Origin: Microbotryum silenes-acaulis
Taxonomy: Eukaryota > Basidiomycota > Microbotryomycetes > Microbotryales > Microbotryaceae
DNA length: 64,000 nt
NCBI GenBank assembly: GCA_003665825.1
Contig: QPFY01000019.1
Coordinates: 248,001 to 312,000, forward strand
Direction: 5' to 3'
The notes under the pieces are model-generated. The model was not told where the DNA came from and made no database searches. It saw nothing but the letters and a program-made list of their open reading frames with translations. Below are positions 23,307 to 35,851 of this stretch, piece after piece. Each line of letters begins with the position of its first letter. Within the stretch, counting starts at the first letter, position 1. The position numbers and the translations under genes are program-made.

Positions 23307-23544
23307 GTTATTTGCGTGTGTTTTCACTTTTGTTTCACGTGTTGTTTTAATATGTGGTGGTAATGCATGTCTTGTCGTACATATTGTGGGAGTATGTGAT
23401 TTACAACAAGGGAAAGCGAGGCTCAAGTCAAAAACCTTTCACATGAAGTAGCCCTGACGATCTTGTTTCCTCTGTGACAACGGGTACAGAGCCGTCGAGT
23501 CAGTCTTACGCCCGTAGTCACGAGGAAGATATGCTTTCGACATC

Positions 23545-25728
23545 TCAACTCACCATCCGACACCTATGACTTGCCCCCAAATACAATGCAAACAACCTCT
23601 TCGCATCCCCATCCTCAACGAAAGGATAAGGGGCTCCCAACCTATACGCCGCTGCGAACCCAGAAACGACCCCTATTTCGTGCATGTTGAGGATCGTCCA
23701 CGCGCCGGCGAAATAGGTGTGGTGCTTTCCGTTGAGGAACATCATCCAGGGAACCGTACCGCCGTCTATAAAGGGCATCGAGAACGGGGGACGGATTAGT
23801 GCGTCGCTTGAGAGGAGGACTCCCGAGTCCAGAAGCGAAAACGTACAATGTTGCCACCTATGACTCTGCTGCTTCCACCATTTCTTCATCACAATCTCCT
23901 CCTTTTTGATCTCCCCGATACTCCAGAGGTCTCGGCTCCCATCCTTATCCAAAAAAATGGTCTGGAAGACATGTTTCTTCAAGGGAGGTTCGGGCTTGCC
24001 TTGATCGTCTTGACCTTCCTTACGGATGGAGGAGGCGGCGGATTCGTCGAGGGAGGGTTTGGAGGGGAGTTGAGCGGTGGGATGACGAGGTGGTATACCG
24101 GTGTGATCGGGACCGTAGGGAGATTCGCCTTTGAATTGCGGTTGGTAGTGCGTCCTATTTAACAGATATAGAACAGACGTCAAAGAGGTCAGTCCCGCGA
24201 TCGGCCCCTGTCAAGCCCGACTTGGCCGCACAAGCTGGGAGACTTACAGATCGAACGACATCTCAATCTTCTTCTTGTCACTCGGGTAGCTCCGAATGTA
24301 GTACAATGGTCGGAAATGATCTTTGGCGAACTTGAATTGTTCTTGTGCTTCCTTGTCATCGTCTCGCGAGGTCGAGGCGAAGTCGTCGGAATAGGTGACG
24401 TTGTAATGCTGCGAGTGGTGAAGAGAAGGGGATCAGGGACCGACTTCGACAGCAGACGAGATAGTCATCGCCTAACCTTTTGCATATACTCGAGATCGGA
24501 ATGCGTGATCGTGATGTCCCAAAGGTACTGTGGAGGTCCACAGTCCCAACCGAAATCAGCCTCCCCTAACAAGACTTGTTCACCAGTCACAGTCGGTGAC
24601 TGGATCCGAGCCCCACCTTGACGTTCCTAAGCACTTTCCTCTCCATCCAACTCGCGCCTTGACCCAAAATCTTCAACGTCGCATCCGCATCCGTACAAAT
24701 GATGACATCGTCGAACTTGTCCTCTTGCTCCGGTCCGGGATCGACGACTTGTTGTCCATTATCCGTCCCTTTGGTCTGACGATAATTGATCTCCACTCCC
24801 TTGGACGACCTCTTCATCCCCGTCACCTCATGTGATAGCTTGAAATCAACATTCCCACAGTCCTCGATGACCTTCTGCCACGTCTCGTACAACAACGACA
24901 ATCTCGGGAACGCCCTCATCTCCGGAATCGACGCCAAGAATGACGTCGACGAGTACTCGAACAACCTCATCGAAGGATCCTTGAAGACCCGTTCGAGGAT
25001 CGCGGAGGAAATGAAAGGGGTTTGGTTTCCCGTCCCAAAGAAAAGGGCGACAAGAGGGTAGACGATTACTTCGCCAAAGTCGGGGGAGAAGCGGAAGAGT
25101 TTGAGCATGCGCTCGACGGAGACGAGAGCGAATACGGGCTCGAAGGTTTTGATGATTGTGAGGACTCTGCCGAAGCGTTTGATGTCGGGTTGAAATCTAG
25201 AAAAGATAAAGTCAGAAATTATGTCAGTAATCACCCTTGGCATCCTTCCAGAGATCGGCACTGGGGACTGACTTGTCAATGACCGAGGAAGGGAAAACGT
25301 TGCTCCAAAACTCGTCGTCGCCTTTGCCGAACGAACACTGCATCCCCACCTCGGAACTTCCAAATCCAAGTTCTTCAAAAACTTTGAACGTGTTGTAAAA
25401 TACGGGAGATGCGCCTGTCGATATTTGTTCATGTCCGATAGCCGGAGGAAAGAGCTCGATTCAGTAAATCGCCGATCGACAATCTCACACAGCCTCACAA
25501 GCTCTACTGACCTTGTACACCATCATTAATATACGAAGCGCCATACTTGGTCTCGTCGATGTCGCTACTCGTCGCCATACCACCGCAAGCACTCGAGCGT
25601 TCAAAGAGGACGACTTCGAAGCCTTCGCCGGACTTGTCTTTGGACTTGCTCGAGCTGAGGGAGAGCGCATAGGCCGCTGACATACCCGCTGACCCGGCAC
25701 CGATGATGGCGATCCTTTTAGGGGCCAT
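23545..25728 (-). CDS. FAD/NAD(P)-binding oxidoreductase (amine-oxidase-like, COG2907 type)
   Basis: Exons from the start: 25512-25728, 25273-25414, 24617-25196, 24477-24527, 24248-24408, 23847-24154 and 23545-23765, about 559 residues. It opens with a Rossmann dinucleotide-binding motif (RIAIIGAGSAGMSAAYAL), an FE/R-type strand end (VVLFERSSACGG) and an ASYINDGVQG block. The middle part has the FDDVIICTDADATLKIL segment typical of flavin amine oxidases. The end (FLNGKHHTYFAGAWTILNMHEIGVVSGFAAAYRLG) is the C-terminal FAD-contact region. The overall plan matches predicted NAD/FAD-binding proteins of the COG2907 kind. The substrate is unknown. I cannot see a signal peptide or membrane anchor. 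Confidence 0.85.
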
Positions 25729-26381
25729 GGTCGATCGAGGAGATAGTCTACGGTGAGGTGGGGGATCCGGAACAAAGTGGAGCTGTGTAGCAATGGGATC
25801 GAACGGCGTACAAGATGGCAAGTGTTCGATGCCTGAAGTTTCGGAGTCCGACAAGCGCGCGAGACTCATCGCCGCTCTCAATACGTCACCGCGCGCGCAC
25901 ATAGATCGTAGCCTCGAGGATCCCGAGATCGCAGAGCTTGGAACCCCATAAGCTCAAGTCGAGTCATCGATATGACGCACAGTCAGGTCTGGGATGAACA
26001 GATTCTGATCGAAGAAACAATGAGATCGAGTTGGCTTGGGTTGCATTTCTAACCGAATATCCAGGAAACACTTGTTCGTCGGTTCACCTCTCGGCTCCCC
26101 GCTGGCAACCACCATCGAGGGTAGTTCTTCGCTCATCGATCGGTGCTGGTGTCTCAAACATGTAAGAAATCATCTTTTCCCGGAATCAGAGTAAAATCAT
26201 TGATTATTGTTCTCATCCTCTACGGTGCTACGACGGAAATGATGATGACCATCATCCAGTGCAAATTAAGCTCTTCGGAACTAGCCCCTGTCTGGCCCTT
26301 TCGCTGTCGTCCGCCACGCAGATCGGAATTTCTATGATGCAACGCTGGCCGAAGCAAGTGCATCCGAGATCATTTTTGAGC
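25729..26381. other. Intergenic region between two minus-strand flavoproteins
   Basis: About 650 bases of promoter for the oxidoreductase and 3' flank of the PNPOx-like gene. No gene or repeat recognised. Confidence 0.45.
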
Positions 26382-27643
26382 TCAGGGAGCAACTTGGGTC
26401 TCCTCCCACGATCCATCGGCTTGCTTGGTCCAGACGTAACGCACGGGCGGTTGGGCCTGTAAGCGAGAACGAAGTTCGGTTGATCGGATTAGTCAAACCG
26501 GCATGATCGGCCTCAAGATAGCCGCAGTATTGTTGTAACTTACATTCTGCTCTGAGTGATCGACGAATGTAGGCTCAAACACGACCAACGAGCTGCAGAG
26601 ACCGAGACGTAAAAAGGTCAGCCACAGTTCGGTCAACGAGATCCGTCCCAACACGCAATCTCAACTCACAACCTCTTCAGTGCCTCCTCCTCCCCTTCTT
26701 CCCCAACACCCAACCTCTCCTGAAAATCAAAATTCTTATCCTTGGGCCACTCACTCCCCGGTTTAGGCCTCAAAAACGAAGCCCTCAAATGGCCCGAAAG
26801 ACTCTTCCACTGTTCCTGACGTAAGGCCTCGAAATCGAAATCGGGGAAACGATCTTGGATCGGTTGGCGCGAATCGGGGGAGTTTTGAGTGGAGGGGGGA
26901 AGGTATAGGTAGATCAAACCTCGGAGACGAATTTGGTCGCCTGTTGGGGAGGTCCAGAAGATGATTTCGGAAGGGGCGCCGCCGGTCGAATTGGAGGAAG
27001 ATTGGATTTGATCGACTGTAATGGGGGATCGAGACCAGCGGGGTGGGTGGAGTCAGTTAACGGGGATTGAGCCATGATGATACATTGCGTCACACGTACC
27101 TTTGGGCATGATTGCGTCGGTCGTGGTCAAGAGGAGCTCGGAGTCTTGCTTGGATCCAGGGGAGGGCACGAAGCCTCGGAAGACACTACGAGCCGAATCG
27201 CAAGCATCAGATTGCTCATTCCGAAGAGTATATGTCATTTCTTGTTTGCACCTACTGATAACGAGCGTAAGGTTGTCCATCTTTGACGGTCGAGACGATG
27301 ATATTCTCTGCGCAGTCCCGGAATCCAAGTCGCCGATCAGTCTCCGAGAAGGTCGATCGCTGACCGCCGCCGACTCGGCAACTCCTGGCACTGCCAATCG
27401 CCCAGAGAGGAGCTCGACAGCACGACGTTTGAGCAAGAAACGGAACGCACTGGCATCAAGGAAGTCCTTGTTCTTCTCATGATCGAGGACTTGATGGATT
27501 CGCTTGATCCATTTGGGCGTTTCGCTGGCTTGATCGACCGTCACTTTGGCTCGCTTGGCCGATGTTGGGCCGGCCGAGGGAGAAGCGGGAGTGCTGCTGC
27601 TGCCGTTGGCTTCATGCGATCGAACGTTATCTGCCGGAGACAT
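26382..27643 (-). CDS. PNPOx-like FMN-binding protein (Alr4036 type)
   Basis: Exons: 27451-27643, 27256-27307, 27100-27185, 26670-27015, 26544-26592 and 26382-26456, about 266 residues. The split-barrel pattern is present: WIKRIHQVLD, then NIIVSTVKDGQPYARYHVFRGF, LLLTTTDAIM, EIIFWTSPTGDQIRLRG and WKSLSGHLRASFLRPKPG. The end is PVRYVWTKQADGSWEETQVAP. This is the pyridoxamine-phosphate-oxidase-related FMN family with an Alr4036-like domain. The exact reaction is not known for fungal members. The first 25 residues are a Ser/Pro-rich lead. Two short internal exons (52 and 49 bases) carry conserved strands. It lies upstream of another flavoprotein on the same strand. Confidence 0.85.
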
Positions 27644-28108
27644 TATTAACGAGCTGTCTGTAGAGAGGTGGAGGAACGAAGGACAAGATGGATACGTGTC
27701 GATGCCGGGCTGTTGTCGATTTCGAAATCCGAATGCGAAGAAGGTCGAGTTGGTTTAAAATTGCTGCACTCGTCATCGATGCTCGACTCACACGAGCTCA
27801 CACGCGAGTTGAGCGAGACTTCACGCCGCAGCCACACGCGTCATCACGCCCGCGCTGGTGCCACTAATCGGCTTAGATCGGCTTCCCCAGCTTGGAAAGC
27901 GCGTCGATCACTTTTGCTGCCCAGCCCAGCCCAGCCCAAGTCGATCAACCGATTCGACCCCGGCCAACACACCTTGCTGCAACTTGGGCCTTCGCACCTC
28001 CTGTAGACCCCCACCCTTTCCGCCCCACCAACCAGTTGCCGCGGTCGCCACCATCTCACGTGACTTGTATCGGTGCCATCGCGACATCTTTGTTGGATCG
28101 GTCATGCG
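27644..28108. other. Divergent intergenic region
   Basis: 465 bases between the PNPOx-like start (-) and the transporter start (+). No gene seen. It includes a short CCCAG tandem at about 27922-27936. Confidence 0.45.
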
Positions 28109-30932
28109 ATGAAGGTGAGCTCATATCGGCTCAACCACGGCTGCTATGAATAGATTAGCCCCACTCCCCGATGCGGGTCACGATCACCTGATCCTCCTCC
28201 TCATGCAACCCACTGACCCAATCTCCGCCGTCTTCCCTTCCCTATCCATCCCATCGCACAGCACCGCTCCTCCTCCTCCTCCTACAGCACCGTCTCCACT
28301 ACAGGTCCCCGCGAATCAGTCGAGGAGAACGTGCCCATGACTCCTACAGGCGGGATCACACCGAGTCCGACACCGCCGCTTCCGACTCGGGACGAGGAGG
28401 AGAGGCATCATACGACGATTGATCCTTTTTATGTACATGCTTTGACTTCGAACAAATTGAATGGGAAGGGAAAGGGGAGGGATGACTCGACGATAGTTGA
28501 GATCGGTCATTCGGCGGGGGAGGAGGGCGACGAGATTGACGATGACGACGACGACGAGCATGACGATGAGGGTCTAGAAGGAGTTGCCGTTCCTTCGAGA
28601 TGGAAACAAACCGATGGAAGGGAAGAAGAACTCGCATTCTTGACCGAGGACGAACTCGATCCGGAAGACGAAGAAATCATCACCACCCCAAGAACGACCG
28701 ACCCTGCTTCGATGAGGCCGTCTTGGGCGACCGAATCGGAGTGGGAGGAGGATGGGAATGAGACGGATCGTCCGGGGCTTCATCGGAGGAAAAATAGAAG
28801 GGTATATGGTGGAGGGAGGCACGGGGATGCTCTCAAGGGAGGGAGTTTGGGTCCGGGCGAAGTCGCGGGGATGATCTTGGCCAGCACGTAAGGCTGAAAC
28901 GCTCTAATTTGATCCGGGCAGGAGGCGCCGCTTTAGTTGCTGATCAAGGGAATCTCCAATCGTACAGACTGAGTCCGACGCCTTTGTTGATGCCTCATGC
29001 GGTGGCATTGTTGGGGATCGGGCTCTTCCTGCCTGTACTCTTCTTGACGGCGGGGCTGAGTTGGTTCTCCTACGTCGTGACCGGAGTCGAAGCTCGCTAC
29101 GTCGGATCAAGGTGCGTGCATGGGAAGCCAGAATTACTCAAACATATCGCTAACTCGAGGCGTCTCTGGGAGTGCAGGTCATGGATCTCTCTCACAGCAG
29201 CCGTCTTCCCTCACCGAGCTCGGATACATAAATTCGGCGAAGTGTTGGCCTCGTTCGCGGTCTTTGTCGGTTCGGCTTTGCGCGCCGTGCTCAGCGTCGT
29301 TGCGATGAGCGAGATCATGGTTGACTTGCTGTTCGAGAAGAAGGGAAATTTGTGGTGGCAGCGTATTATCGTCGTTTGTGTGATGGGCGTCGTTTGGGTG
29401 AGTTCGAGCAGAGTCTTCCCGTGCGTCACCTCGGGATAGTCGCTGATCACCAGATTATAACCGTTTACAACAGACCGTGCTTCCGCTGGTTGTGATCCCA
29501 CTGGTGCGCAAGCAGATGCAACAATCGCAGAACCGAGCGCACCCAGCATTCCGAGCCTTGCTGCAACTTGTGAGTATCGCGTCTTTCTTAACCGCGGATC
29601 AGGTCACTGACTACGACCACTCTTGCCTCAAAGCCCGCCTACATTGCCCTCCTACTGTGGCCACTCGCCCTTCTTTTTCTCGGCGTCCGGCTGAAGAAGC
29701 TCAATGCAGGAGCGACATTCAATCTCCGCCCACCAATGGACGGTCGAGGCTTGACTTTCCCATTACCGACTCCGCCTGGTCGAGGCAAGAAGGGTGCCGC
29801 AGGGGAAGCCATGGGGTACTCGATCTGGGGAGGTGAGCCGGGTATTATGTCGCTGCTCGTCCCCGTGAGTTGTCACTGACGAACTCCTGGAATCACAGGT
29901 ATTGCCTTGATCGTCTACTCTCTGACGTGCCAGCACGACACCTTCTTGTTCCTCACTTCTCTGGCGCGGCCTTCCTCAACCGCCGCTCGTCGATTCTCCG
30001 GCAGCATCGCCTCCACCTCCCGTTCGTCGCCAAACGGTCCCGTCGAAGGCCGACGGAACCAATGGCCTTTGGCTTGCGCTCTAGGCGTCGGTGGAGCGAC
30101 AATCGTCCAACTTGGATGGGCCTTGGTCGGCTATTTGGGCGTCGAGAATGGTGGAAGGGAAGGCAACGTCTTGCGCAACGCTTCGTTACCACGGGGTGAT
30201 CCATGGCTCGACGTTGTGAGATGGTTGGTCGTGATGGCTATCGCCGCGCAGGTTGAAGATTCCCTCGCTGGAGCGTATTCGAGAGCAGGCAAAGTCGTCG
30301 AAGCCGTTGTGGGCAAACGGTCAAACGTGCGTGAGGAAGTGGCGGCCAATAGTCGAGCGAGGAGGAGGAGCAGTCATCGAGCAGGGGATGGGAACTATGC
30401 GTCTTTGCACTACGATGACGACGAGGATGAATCCGGCGCTCGGTCGGGTGGATTGTTCGGTGGAGCTAGGCCGACTTCGTGGCCGAGGGCGATCTCGAGG
30501 ATCGGGGTATGGGTCATTGTCGTTTTCTTTGGGACGATGGTGTGCTCTTGGGGTGATACCGGGGAGGGAGCGGTCAGCGTCGCGGAGATTGCGGGGGTCT
30601 CAATGTCCGCGGTGGGGAGCTTCCTTGCACCCGGTAATTTTTTGCTCTCCGATCAGGGGTGGAAGATGAGCAACCTAGCTGACGACTCCCTTTTCTCAGG
30701 CCTCTTCTTCATCGCGCTCTTTCACCTCCGTCGCCCTCGCTCCATCTTCGTCTCGGACCCTTCCTCCCCCTCCTTCACAGCTGATACCCTCCTAGTACGC
30801 AAGGAACAACAAGTACAGCGACGCTTGAGCGGAAGGAGGATCTGGCAAGATGTGATGGTGTTTGGCGGGTTGTTGCCTTATTCGATGGTGGTTATCGCGA
30901 GAGGGGTGACAGCGTTGGTTCAGAGGGTGTAG
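28109..30932 (+). CDS. AAAP-like amino-acid transporter (divergent)
   Basis: Exons: 28109-28114, 28262-28887, 28968-29111, 29178-29397, 29474-29569, 29634-29832, 29899-30633 and 30700-30932, about 752 residues. The first 210 residues are an acidic cytosolic tail. The splice at 28887/28968 builds GMILASTLSPTPLLMPHAVALLGIG, matching the TM1 of the AVT/SLC38 family. Further membrane segments include HKFGEVLASFAVFVGSALRAVL, IALIVYSLTCQHDTFLFL (the FAFTCH-like block) and VIVVFFGTMVC. AAAP proteins move amino acids with protons across vacuole or plasma membranes. The substrate is unknown. The start is uncertain: ATG 28109 gives a two-codon first exon, and an ATG at 28337 within exon 2 is an alternative. 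Confidence 0.75.
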
Positions 30933-33116
30933 GTGGAGAGGGGCTTTGCTTGGGTGGGTAGAGGCTAGTGGCTTTGTTCCTCGTTCTTTGTTGGGTTTGG
31001 ATCAGTTGGAATGGCACATCATGGTTGCCCTCTTTTGTTCAGTCTGGGCGAGCGCTGGTGAGGCTCACGTGACTTGGTCTGTGGAAATCCGATCGGCGGA
31101 ATTGCGCAAACTCGACCGAGAGCTGAGACAGGGGAAGCTGAGTGGCTATATGAATGACCACTATGTACCTCCCTCCGTAGCCAGCGAAGGGGGAACACAG
31201 TCCCCAGAGGCGATATGACGACGTCATGAGTCCCCCTTCATTTGTCTGTGGTAGCAAGCTTTTCAAGCACGACGGTCCCATCGACGTCGTTGGCGGTGAT
31301 TTTTGGTGACACGGAACCAAGCGGCGGGGTGATGGCACCAATGCCGTTACTTCCGATGCCGGTCGATAGGCACGTACGATCATCGGGCTCAAAAGAGGAG
31401 CAAATGCTGAGCACGAAGGGATGCCACTAAAAGGAGTATCAAGTCCAGCTGAAGCCTATGTTGTTGTGTACGATGCGGCAGGTTTCGCCATTTCAAATAA
31501 AGCCGGCCTCACAATCGGCGCGAGCCCCCAGCGCACATTTTGTTGGCTTCACCGAGCGGCCCACCTCGGTCTTGTTGCGACGGTGCCGGGTGTTTACGCG
31601 GTAGGTGCAGGGCAGTACGACCTAATAGTAAAAATTCCGAGCTTAAACAAAACAACTGAAAATGCTGCAGTGGTCGATTTCTTCGACCGAGTCGTCGCTT
31701 TCACGATTCTGACAGGACCTAGGGCATATCTACTTTTAATTTTAGCGTTGGGCGCCGGCACAGCCCTCCACACGTCGACGGCAGCTTGCTGCGTGCGCCA
31801 ACCAGTGGCAGCAGCGCGTCGATGCAAAGGGCCTGGCAGCCAACGACGTCGTTGCCTGTCGTTTGCCTGTCGTTGCGTGGAAGCGGCGGCTCTTGGCTCG
31901 CCCGGTTTGCTGCCCGCTGCTCCCTCTCTCAATCTCATTCCCGGACCGCATTCGCAACCCACGTCGTCGCCAGCTCGCGACCCAAACAACTCGAGAGCTT
32001 CTCAACTCTGACTTGCTCTTGTGGCTGTTGTTGCGTCGTTCTCCCCTTCGCAGCCTCGTCTGGTCTCCCAACTCCCACTCGGTCTCGCTCGCTCGAACTT
32101 TCTGTCGGTTGCTGTGCTTGTCTCTGGTCCCGCGTCGGTCACCTTGCTCCAGCGCCTGCCTGCCCCAGCCCTTCGCACGCGTCTCTCCCCGTACGACCGA
32201 CCGACCCGATCCCGACCGCGCCGCCGTCGTCTGATTTGGAGTCTGCGCGCGTTGACGAACCCCCTACACCACCACCGCACCAAAAGGTCAGTCCTCAATC
32301 ACAACCAGATGTCTCAGCTAGGAGCTTCCAGCCAGTAGCCATGGCTGCCCCAACGCGCAACGTTGGCCAAGGAATCTACCATCTCCTTTCGGGGGTGCTC
32401 GGGGTGTGCGGTGTTCGGTCGCACCACGCTCGTTCCTGCTTCGGCGACCGTCTTCGCGCCTGGCGCCTGCCACTCAGAATCGTGTGGCGCCCGCCCCTGG
32501 TTTTTGATGCCGAGCTTCCGCCGATGCCGTCGGAGGGGCGTTGTAATGTTCCTCACTACCACAAAACGTTCGATATTGTCTCTCATCGAGTCACACCATC
32601 ATTTGCTGGACCATGTTCGACCCGGCTGTGCCCTCGTGATCGGGGTCGGAGGTGACTGCGACGAGCTGTGCACCGAGAGGCATGTGGCGGGCGGCCGTAG
32701 CGGTTCATTCGGATCGCTACGACGGTCCCGCCACGAGATTTGGTTGTGCACCAAGCCTCAAGACCATTCTCCATGGATTGCAAGTAGCGGACTATCGTCG
32801 ATCCCACCGGTTCTCGGACTTGCGGCCGTTCGACGCACGGTCTTCTTTCCGCTCGTGCACACGGCTCGCACGGCCATCGTCTCCTCTCCGGCAGAGCTGC
32901 ACAACGTCCGCTGCGAGTCTTTGAAGATTAGCGCCTAGTCTCCGGGCGTTCCTTCGATCTGCTTTCCATGGAGCGATGTGCCTTACAGGTTCTCGTTGAT
33001 CACGGACCCTGAGCTCGTAAATTGATCGGCCCCGTGCCTTTTTGTTCAAACGTGCAGGACCCGCTGCTGCGTCCAACTGCCGTTCGTTCCAGTCTAGTCT
33101 GACCCGACCCCCTACC
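30933..33116. other. Long non-coding stretch, probably including the GH5 leader
   Basis: About 2.2 kb with no convincing gene. The 31786-32655 open frame lacks an ATG start and shows no family resemblance. A GTCAGT donor at 32287 and an acceptor ending at 33057 could bound a 5'-UTR intron of the exo-glucanase gene. Confidence 0.35.
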
Positions 33117-35851
33117 ATGTCGTACCCACCCCGCCGCGACCAACATACCTATTACGAGGATGCGTACGGTGCCACGACCCCTCAGCGCTCGTCTGCTGAT
33201 GTCTACGCCGCCGTGCCCACCAATCACGAGGCGATGATGCACCACTCGTACTCGACCCCTTACGACGATGTCGCCTCGCCGAGTCCGCGCCATGACCCTC
33301 TCGCCACGCCCCCCATATTCCAAGACGACGGACAGTTTCCCGTACGGAGTCAGAGCTCCACTTCTTTTGCTGACCACCAAGACCCTTACGCTCGTTACGA
33401 CGCTCGCACCGGATCGACCTACTCGCTGGGCGGGGACGGTCAGTCGCAGCTTGGTCTCAACCCGCGGTCACCGAGTGGGTTTTCCGTGTACGACAAGTAC
33501 GAAGACTACGAGATGAGCGACAAGAGCAATCGAAGAGGGACGGCAAATGTTGCTGGGGGCCGCAAGCTCGCCAAGGATGGCAAGGTCGGATTTTGGGCCA
33601 GGCTATCGGGTCGAGGTCGAAAGTTCTTGCTTTTGCTCGCTCTCGTCATTCTGCTCATCATCGCTGTTGCCGTCGCGATCCCGACTGCGATCATCACGCG
33701 CAAGAATGAAAAGTCGGATGCTGCATCGGGCTCGTCAGGAACAACGGGCAGCGGCACGCACACCACTTCGGCGACGGCAGCCAAAGGGATCCCGACGGGC
33801 GCGAGCGGATCAAAGGACTGGAAGACCGCGGCGTACGGAGGCGACGGTTCAATCGTGTACACCGAGGACGGCTCGTCGTTCACGTACAACAACTCGTTCG
33901 GTGGTTTCTGGGTGTCGATCCCGTTTAACGATACGGCCCGAGCCCAGGACTATGTCCCCCCTCTCAACAAGGAGTGGGACTACTGGCTCGACCCTATCAA
34001 TGGCGTCAACCTCGGTGGCTGGTTAACAATGGAGCCCTTCATCACCCCTTACATGTTCGAGCCTTTTAACTCGCCCAGCAACTTGCCCAACGCGACCAAC
34101 AACGCCATCGACGAGTGGCACCTGTCCGAAGCGCTCGGCTCGAACCTCACTTCAGTCATCACGAATCACTACGAGACGTTCATTACCGAGAAGGACTTTG
34201 CCGAGATCGCGGGCGCGGGGCTCAACTGGGTGCGCATCCCGATTCCGTGGTGGATCATCGAAGTGTGGGATGGTGAGCCGTTCCTCGCCAATGTCGGATG
34301 GACTTACTTCCTCAAGGCTATCGCCTGGGCGCGCAAGTACGGCCTTCGCATCAACCTCGACCTGCACGCTGTCCCCGGTTCGCAAAACGGTTACAATCAC
34401 TCGGGCAAGCAAGGCTCGATCAACTTCTTGAACGGCGTCATGGGTATCGCGAACGCGCAACGTACGCTCGACTACATTCGCACCTTGACCGAGTTCATTA
34501 GCCAGCCCCAGTATAAAAACGTTGTGCCCATGTTCAGTGTGCTTAACGAGCCTTACGGAACCACGATCGGCGCCGATGCGCTTCGATACTTGTGAGTGGT
34601 TTGCTGCATTAAGTCCCCTGTGAACTCAGTTCGAGTCTCTGAAGCTATTTGTGACCCACAGCTACTACGAGACGTACTCGATGATGCGCAACATCACCAG
34701 CTTCGGCACCGGTAACGGACCATTCATCACCTTCCACGACGCCTTTTTCGTTCTCAACACGACCGACAGCGGTGGCTGGCTCGGATGGATGCCCGGATCG
34801 GATCGTGTCGCGCTCGATCGTCACCCGTACTTGTGCTTCGCCGCGCCGAACAACGACGGTCTGTCGTACCAAGCCGCCAAGCCGTGCTCGTACTGGGCTG
34901 CCGAGATGAACCAGACGGCGAAGGGCTTTGGTCTCGCCATCGCGGGAGAATGGAGTCTGGCGATCAACGACTGCGGCAAGTGGCTCAACAACGTCGGTAA
35001 CGGGAACCGATACGACGGCACGTACTACATCCCCAACACGAATGCGACGACGCCCCAATACGCTTCGGTCGGGAGCTGCGACCCGTGGAATGTGAGTCTT
35101 TGTGCGCGCGTGTCTTTACAGTACTGGACTGGGGCTGATAATAATTTGCGTGTGCTTTTGACAGGACTACGCGAGCTGGAACTCTTCAATTAAGCAAGGT
35201 TTGAACCTGGTCGCGACGGGTCACATGAGCGCGTTACGCAACTGGTTCTTCTGGACGTGGAAGACGGGCTACTCGGACACACTCGGCAAGATCGCGAACC
35301 CGATGTGGAACTACCAACTCGGTTACCGCAACGGCTGGATCCCGCGGAACCCTCGAGACACGCGCGATGCGTGCGCGTCGCTCGTCAAGGACAATGGCTT
35401 CACCGTCCCGATGCCGAACAATCCTGCTCCTACGCTTGCAACTTGGATGACGGGTGGTGCCGGTGCCGGTACGCAGCAAAATCCGGCCCTGGTCAGCACC
35501 TACAGCCAGTGGCCTCCGACCAGACTGGGCACCTACACCGTTGCCAACTTGCCGCAGTACACGCCGACGGCTTCAATCATCACCCTGCCCGTTTCGACGC
35601 CGACGACGTACCCTCCCGGTTACTCGGCCGTCACGACCGCTGGTACGGGATGGTTCAACAGCGCCGACACGGCTGGCTTTATGACCGAGATCCCGGGCTG
35701 CACGTACCCCAACCCTTGGGAGGGCGTCTCAGCAACGGCCCCGACGTCGCCTTGCACGGGCGCGGCGAATGCTCGAGCCAAGAGGGACGTTGTCGACGTT
35801 GCGTCGCCGCTGAGGACACCACCTCCCGTAGTACCTCGACGTAGGATATGA
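33117..35851 (+). CDS. Membrane-anchored GH5 exo-beta-1,3-glucanase
   Basis: Exons 33117-34591, 34662-35091 and 35165-35851, about 863 residues. A cytosolic tail of about 165 residues (Tyr/Ser/Pro-rich) precedes one transmembrane helix (FLLLLALVILLIIAVAVAIP, about 169-191). A Ser/Thr/Gly linker and the GH5 domain follow. The domain shows GVNLGGWLTMEPFI, NWVRIPIPWW, LDLHAVPGSQNG, the proton donor in VLNEPYG (E478) and the nucleophile in AGEWSLAINDCGKW (E588). The order matches the GH5_9 fungal exo-beta-1,3-glucanases (Exg/Exg-like type II membrane forms) that trim wall glucan. ATG 33117 was chosen; the upstream open frame reaches an acceptor-like site at 33057 and lacks an ATG. Confidence 0.93.

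Noticed and set aside
28888..28967. Reading through this stretch in the transporter
   Set aside because: The in-frame continuation hits a stop at TAA 28889, and the alternative acceptors before 28967 give stops. Only the acceptor at 28967 rebuilds TM1.
31786..32655. A 289-codon plus-strand open frame upstream of the glucanase
   Set aside because: It lacks an ATG at its start, shows no domain and has Cys/Ser/Pro-rich composition like its overlapping frames. Leader or intergenic DNA is likelier.
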